Shown: positions 61,169 to 64,000 of the stretch, piece after piece | How the letters are laid out: each line of letters opens with the position of its first letter | Numbering within the stretch: the first letter of the stretch is position 1 | Position numbers and translations under genes: made by a program | The notes under the pieces: generated by a model | The model's input: the letters and a program-made list of their open reading frames with translations, nothing else | What the model was told of the DNA's origin: nothing | Databases searched by the model: none | From: Neorhizobium galegae bv. officinalis | GTDB taxonomy: Bacteria; Pseudomonadota; Alphaproteobacteria; Rhizobiales; Rhizobiaceae | NCBI GenBank assembly: GCA_000985875.1 | Contig: CCRI01000006.1 | Location: 62,001-126,000, forward strand | Reading direction: 5' to 3' | Length of the DNA: 64,000 bases

Positions 61169-62647
61169 TCAGCCTTGTACCGTCTCCGCCTGGCTCACCA
61201 CCGCAGCCGCCTCGCTCGCATCCCGCACAAACGCCCCCTGCGCCCGCAGCGTCGATTGCAGCTCGGCGATATCCACCTCCCGTGGCGCGACGCCGCGATT
61301 GGCCGCGATGCCGGCCGCGGCGCCCGCCGCCTGTCCGGTCAGCCAGCACTGCGGAATTTCGCGCATGAAGCCGTGGCTGTTCGCATCGCAGGAGATGTGA
61401 CGCCCGGCGGCCAGCAGTCCGTCCAGTCTTGCAGGTACCAGTGCCCCATAGGGCACCGAAAGGACTGGAAATTTTGGCGACACGGACGGGCTGACGCCGA
61501 CTTCGTCTGGCTGCACCGCGCCGCTTGCCCACTGGCTGCGTTCTATGCGCCTGACGCCTGCCAGGCGCCGCGTGTGCCGGACGCCGAGCTGCGGGGCGCT
61601 GAGCAGCATGTAAGCGTCCTTGAACCCCGGTGCATGTGCCCTGAAGAATTCGCAATGCGACTGCATGAACCGGTGCGAGCGGATTTCGACTTCGGTCATG
61701 TCGTCGACATTGAGCGCCGAAAGCCCCGATTGCCGCGGCCCGAGGAACAGCGCGATGTCGTTGCGCCAGGAAACGTAGGGCGTCTGGAAGAACCCGAGCT
61801 GGTCGCGCCCGAGCGTGTTGAAGTCGGCAAATGCCTGTTCCTGCTCCGATCGGAAGGCGAGCCATGTGGCCATGTCAACGCCGCCGAGCATGAAGCCGGT
61901 ATTCATCGAGTGATGCACGTCGCCTTCCTCGATATCGGCCTCGAAACCCGCTCCTGCGCGCGCAAAAACGTCGCCGTCGCCGGTGCAGTCCACCACGACC
62001 TTGGCCATGATTCCCTGGCGACCTTCCTTGCTTTCGAAGATGACGCCCTTTACCGCGCCGTCCTCGACCACTGGTGTTGCCGCCCAGGAATGGAAGACGA
62101 TCCGTACGCCCGCCTCGATCAGCATTTCCTGCGAGGTGAGTTTCAGTCTTTCAGGGTCGATCGTCGGCGCCCAGGTGACGATGCCGTGGAAAGCGGATGT
62201 GCGCAGCCGCCAGTATTTCGCGAGATCCGCGTCCCGCTGCCCCCACAGGCTCCTGTCCGGTCCGGCGACGGCTTCGGGGGGAAGGCGGCCGAGAACCTCC
62301 TCGGCAAAGCCGCGAATGACCTGCCGCCCGTCCCAGTCGGTCATCCGGTCGATCCAGATTACCACGCCGCCGGTGGAAAGCCCGCCAAGATGATTGTAGC
62401 GCTCCAGCACCACGACCTCCGCGCCGGTTCGCGCAGCTGCAAGTGCTGCGGCGGTCCCGGATGGTCCCCCGCCCACGACCAGCACGTCGCAGCGATGATA
62501 GACCGGAATGTCGCGCGCCTCTTCCCGGAGGACGCCCTCGCCGTTGCGACGGGGGAAGACGTACTGCCCTGATTCAAAGATGTCGGAACTCAGGAAGCGG
62601 TTCTCGTTTTGGCGTATCTCCTTCACCGACACGTTGCGATCATTCAT
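61169..62647 (-). CDS. FAD-dependent oxidoreductase (FAD_oxidored family)
   Basis: Flavoprotein of 492 residues with an FAD-binding Rossmann motif (DVLVVGGGPSGTAAALAAARTG) about 55 residues in and a second dinucleotide segment VVDCTGDGDVFARAGAG. The C-terminal LLAAGRHISCDANSHGFMREI is typical of the FAD_oxidored family, whose members act on sugars or sugar-derived compounds. GAGGAGG lies just before ATG 62647. It ends 30 bases from the convergent rsh gene. Substrate unknown. Confidence 0.88.
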   Translation of the reverse strand: MNDRNVSVKEIRQNENRFLSSDIFESGQYVFPRRNGEGVLREEARDIPVYHRCDVLVVGGGPSGTAAALAAARTGAEVVVLERYNHLGGLSTGGVVIWIDRMTDWDGRQVIRGFAEEVLGRLPPEAVAGPDRSLWGQRDADLAKYWRLRTSAFHGIVTWAPTIDPERLKLTSQEMLIEAGVRIVFHSWAATPVVEDGAVKGVIFESKEGRQGIMAKVVVDCTGDGDVFARAGAGFEADIEEGDVHHSMNTGFMLGGVDMATWLAFRSEQEQAFADFNTLGRDQLGFFQTPYVSWRNDIALFLGPRQSGLSALNVDDMTEVEIRSHRFMQSHCEFFRAHAPGFKDAYMLLSAPQLGVRHTRRLAGVRRIERSQWASGAVQPDEVGVSPSVSPKFPVLSVPYGALVPARLDGLLAAGRHISCDANSHGFMREIPQCWLTGQAAGAAAGIAANRGVAPREVDIAELQSTLRAQGAFVRDASEAAAVVSQAETVQG

Positions 62648-62809
62648 GGCATCCTCCTCATTTCCGCCGGCCGTCGCGCCCGACAAGCCCGAGGAGGATT
62701 TAGCCAAGGAAAAGGCTGGTCGGAAAGACACCAATCCGCCGATAGAGCTTTCTCGATTCAGGCAAGAATCGGCCCTGTAAAGCGGGCGAAAGACCGAAGC
62801 CGACCGTGG

Positions 62810-63463
62810 TCAGCCGACCGATGCAGCTTTGAAGACAGCCAGTTGGGCGTCGAAAGCACGCTTGTATGCGGGCCGCGCTTCGCCGCGGGCGACATAGGCG
62901 GAGAGGTTCGGATATTCCTCCAGGATATCCGATGACGCTTTCAATCGGAGCAGCACCGACACCATCAGAAGGTCGCCGGCACTGAATTCGCCATCGAGCC
63001 AGTCGGCCTCGCCAAGGCGGCGGGAAAGATCGGCCAGCCGTTTCCGGATGGTGCCGTCGAGGGCGCTCAGACGCTTTTCGTACCAGGGCTCGTCGCGCTC
63101 GAGGATGTTGGCGAGGCTGCGGTCGAAGATCGGCGGCTCGACGGTGTTGAGCGCGGCAAACATCCATGCGATAGCCCGCGCCCGGGCATTCGCATCGCCC
63201 GGCAGCAGGCCTCCGTGGCGTTCCGCGATATGGAGTACGATCGCTCCCGACTCGAAGAGCGCGAGATCGTCTTCTTCATAGGTCGGAATCTGCCCGAAAG
63301 GCTGAAGCGCCAGATGCGGGGGTTCCTTTATCGCCTTGAAGGAAACCAGGCGAACGTCGTAGGGCTGCCCCGTTTCCTCGAGCGCCCAGCGAACGCGCAT
63401 GTCGCGCGCCAGTCCTCTGCCGCGGTCGGGCGACCGTTCGAAGGCGGTAATCGTAATGGTCAT
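62810..63463 (-). CDS. Glutathione S-transferase family protein
   Basis: 217-residue protein with an N-terminal thioredoxin-like domain (ITAFERSPDRGRGLARDMRVRWAL, then FGQIPTYEEDDLALFESGAIVLHI, the cis-Pro and Glu/Ser glutathione site) and an all-helical C-terminal domain (FSAGDLLMVSVLLRL, the N-capping box motif). It conjugates glutathione to electrophiles or acts as a redox enzyme. ATG 63463 has GGAGG upstream. It lies 162 bases upstream of the FAD oxidoreductase gene on the same strand and may share its transcript. Confidence 0.92.
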   Translation of the reverse strand: MTITITAFERSPDRGRGLARDMRVRWALEETGQPYDVRLVSFKAIKEPPHLALQPFGQIPTYEEDDLALFESGAIVLHIAERHGGLLPGDANARARAIAWMFAALNTVEPPIFDRSLANILERDEPWYEKRLSALDGTIRKRLADLSRRLGEADWLDGEFSAGDLLMVSVLLRLKASSDILEEYPNLSAYVARGEARPAYKRAFDAQLAVFKAASVG

Positions 63464-63730
63464 CGTCGTCCTCCATGGCTTGTCCGTCTTGAAGACGGCC
63501 GACAAAACGAGATTCCGACATCCGTGCTCGAAATAATGCCTGGGATCATACCGAATGCGCCCGAAAACGCACGCTCCTCTGACTTGAGCGTCGGCTTCTC
63601 CGCATGGTGGACCTGGAAAAACGTGATGCTCGCCCATTTCCTGCGCATCCCCATTAACCCGACATGCTTCCCGCGCATGGCTGCCCGGCGGTTGCGGCGT
63701 TGGTAAAGCATGACGCCACGTCTTATGTTG

Positions 63731-63747
63731 TTGCAGTGCAATATTAG
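63731..63747 (+). promoter_or_regulatory. Promoter motif TTGCAGTGCAATATTAG
   Basis: Copy of the motif found at 3645-3661 on the other strand, with one base changed in the middle. It ends 16 bases before the start codon of the DUF3563-like gene, so TATTAG is probably the -10 or part of the operator. Confidence 0.5.
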
Positions 63748-63763
63748 AAAGAAAGAAGACATC

Positions 63764-63919
63764 ATGTTTGACTCAGTACGCAAGTTCGCCCGCGCTTTCC
63801 GCGTTCCCACCACCCAGGACCGTGAAGTCGCCTACCTGAACGAAGCCAACGACCGGATCGACCTCGAATACCGCATGCGCCAGATCGACCGCGGCATGTT
63901 CCGCAAGTCGGGTTTCTAA
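63764..63919 (+). CDS. DUF3563-like small protein
   Basis: 51-residue protein beginning MFDSVRKFARAFRVPTTQDREVAYLNEAND and ending RQIDRGMFRKSGF. The pattern R-x-x-AYL-x-x-A-x-D-x-x-DLE-x-R-M is that of DUF3563, a family of tiny cytoplasmic proteins of unknown function. AAAGAAG precedes the ATG. Small proteins of the DUF1127/DUF3563 type are under the VtlR/LsrB regulator in Brucella and Agrobacterium, which matches the shared promoter motif at 63731. No other gene follows before the end of the window. Confidence 0.75.
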   Translation: MFDSVRKFARAFRVPTTQDREVAYLNEANDRIDLEYRMRQIDRGMFRKSGF

Positions 63920-64000
63920 GCGACACGCTTCGACCAGCCACCCGTTCGCGCGGAAACGACGCCGCGCGGCTGCTGCAGGTCTTCCCGCGTCGACGCGACC

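Overview
The window looks like a chromosomal segment of a Rhizobiaceae bacterium (Rhizobium, Neorhizobium or Agrobacterium type). The basis is its high GC content, four RopA-like Porin_2 genes, the single Rsh enzyme with rpoZ just upstream, lone NYN and rpoZ housekeeping genes, and palindromic intergenic repeats resembling the RIME elements of rhizobia. No plasmid, phage structural or symbiosis genes are visible. The genus is an inference.

Layout. Bases 1-8200 hold a cut-off pepN, a drug/metabolite transporter, two tiny ORFs under a shared promoter motif, a uracil-DNA glycosylase, a truncated-type Hsp70, and a LysR regulator divergent from a class D beta-lactamase. Bases 8500-13700 hold an RND efflux pump with its adaptor and two small orphan genes. 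Bases 13850-20000 hold an SDR, ETF-ubiquinone oxidoreductase, a tight four-gene operon of unknown function (16676-19300) and an L,D-transpeptidase. Bases 20000-28900 hold a quinone-reductase-like enzyme with a divergent HxlR regulator, an MFS exporter, a lipid kinase, a diguanylate cyclase, an orphan protein, and a divergent pair for putrescine use. Bases 28900-34700 hold two lipid-linked glycosyltransferases opposite a flippase-like membrane protein, a VapBC toxin-antitoxin pair and AMP nucleosidase.

Two accessory clusters stand out. At 35205-37530 six small exported proteins lie in tandem. Five have a signal peptide followed at once by a DYYEG-type motif, all end in GDYY/F-x-G-x-x-RP-type sequence, and four intergenic gaps carry the same hairpin. 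At 45114-50874 two pairs of porin genes (A-B and A'-B') form a segmental duplication with a complete tyrosine recombinase gene between the pairs. Every porin starts with the same palindrome (TTGAC-TGGAG-GTCAA) overlapping its ribosome site, and the homology between the copies begins at that palindrome. Both clusters arose by duplication of a two-gene unit.

The last third (51000-64000) is mostly housekeeping: a soluble lytic transglycosylase, dapA, smpB, a membrane protein, ada, a NYN nuclease, rpoZ and rsh, then an FAD oxidoreductase, a glutathione transferase and a small DUF3563-like gene whose promoter motif matches the one near base 3650. All calls come from reading the sequence. No database search was run.
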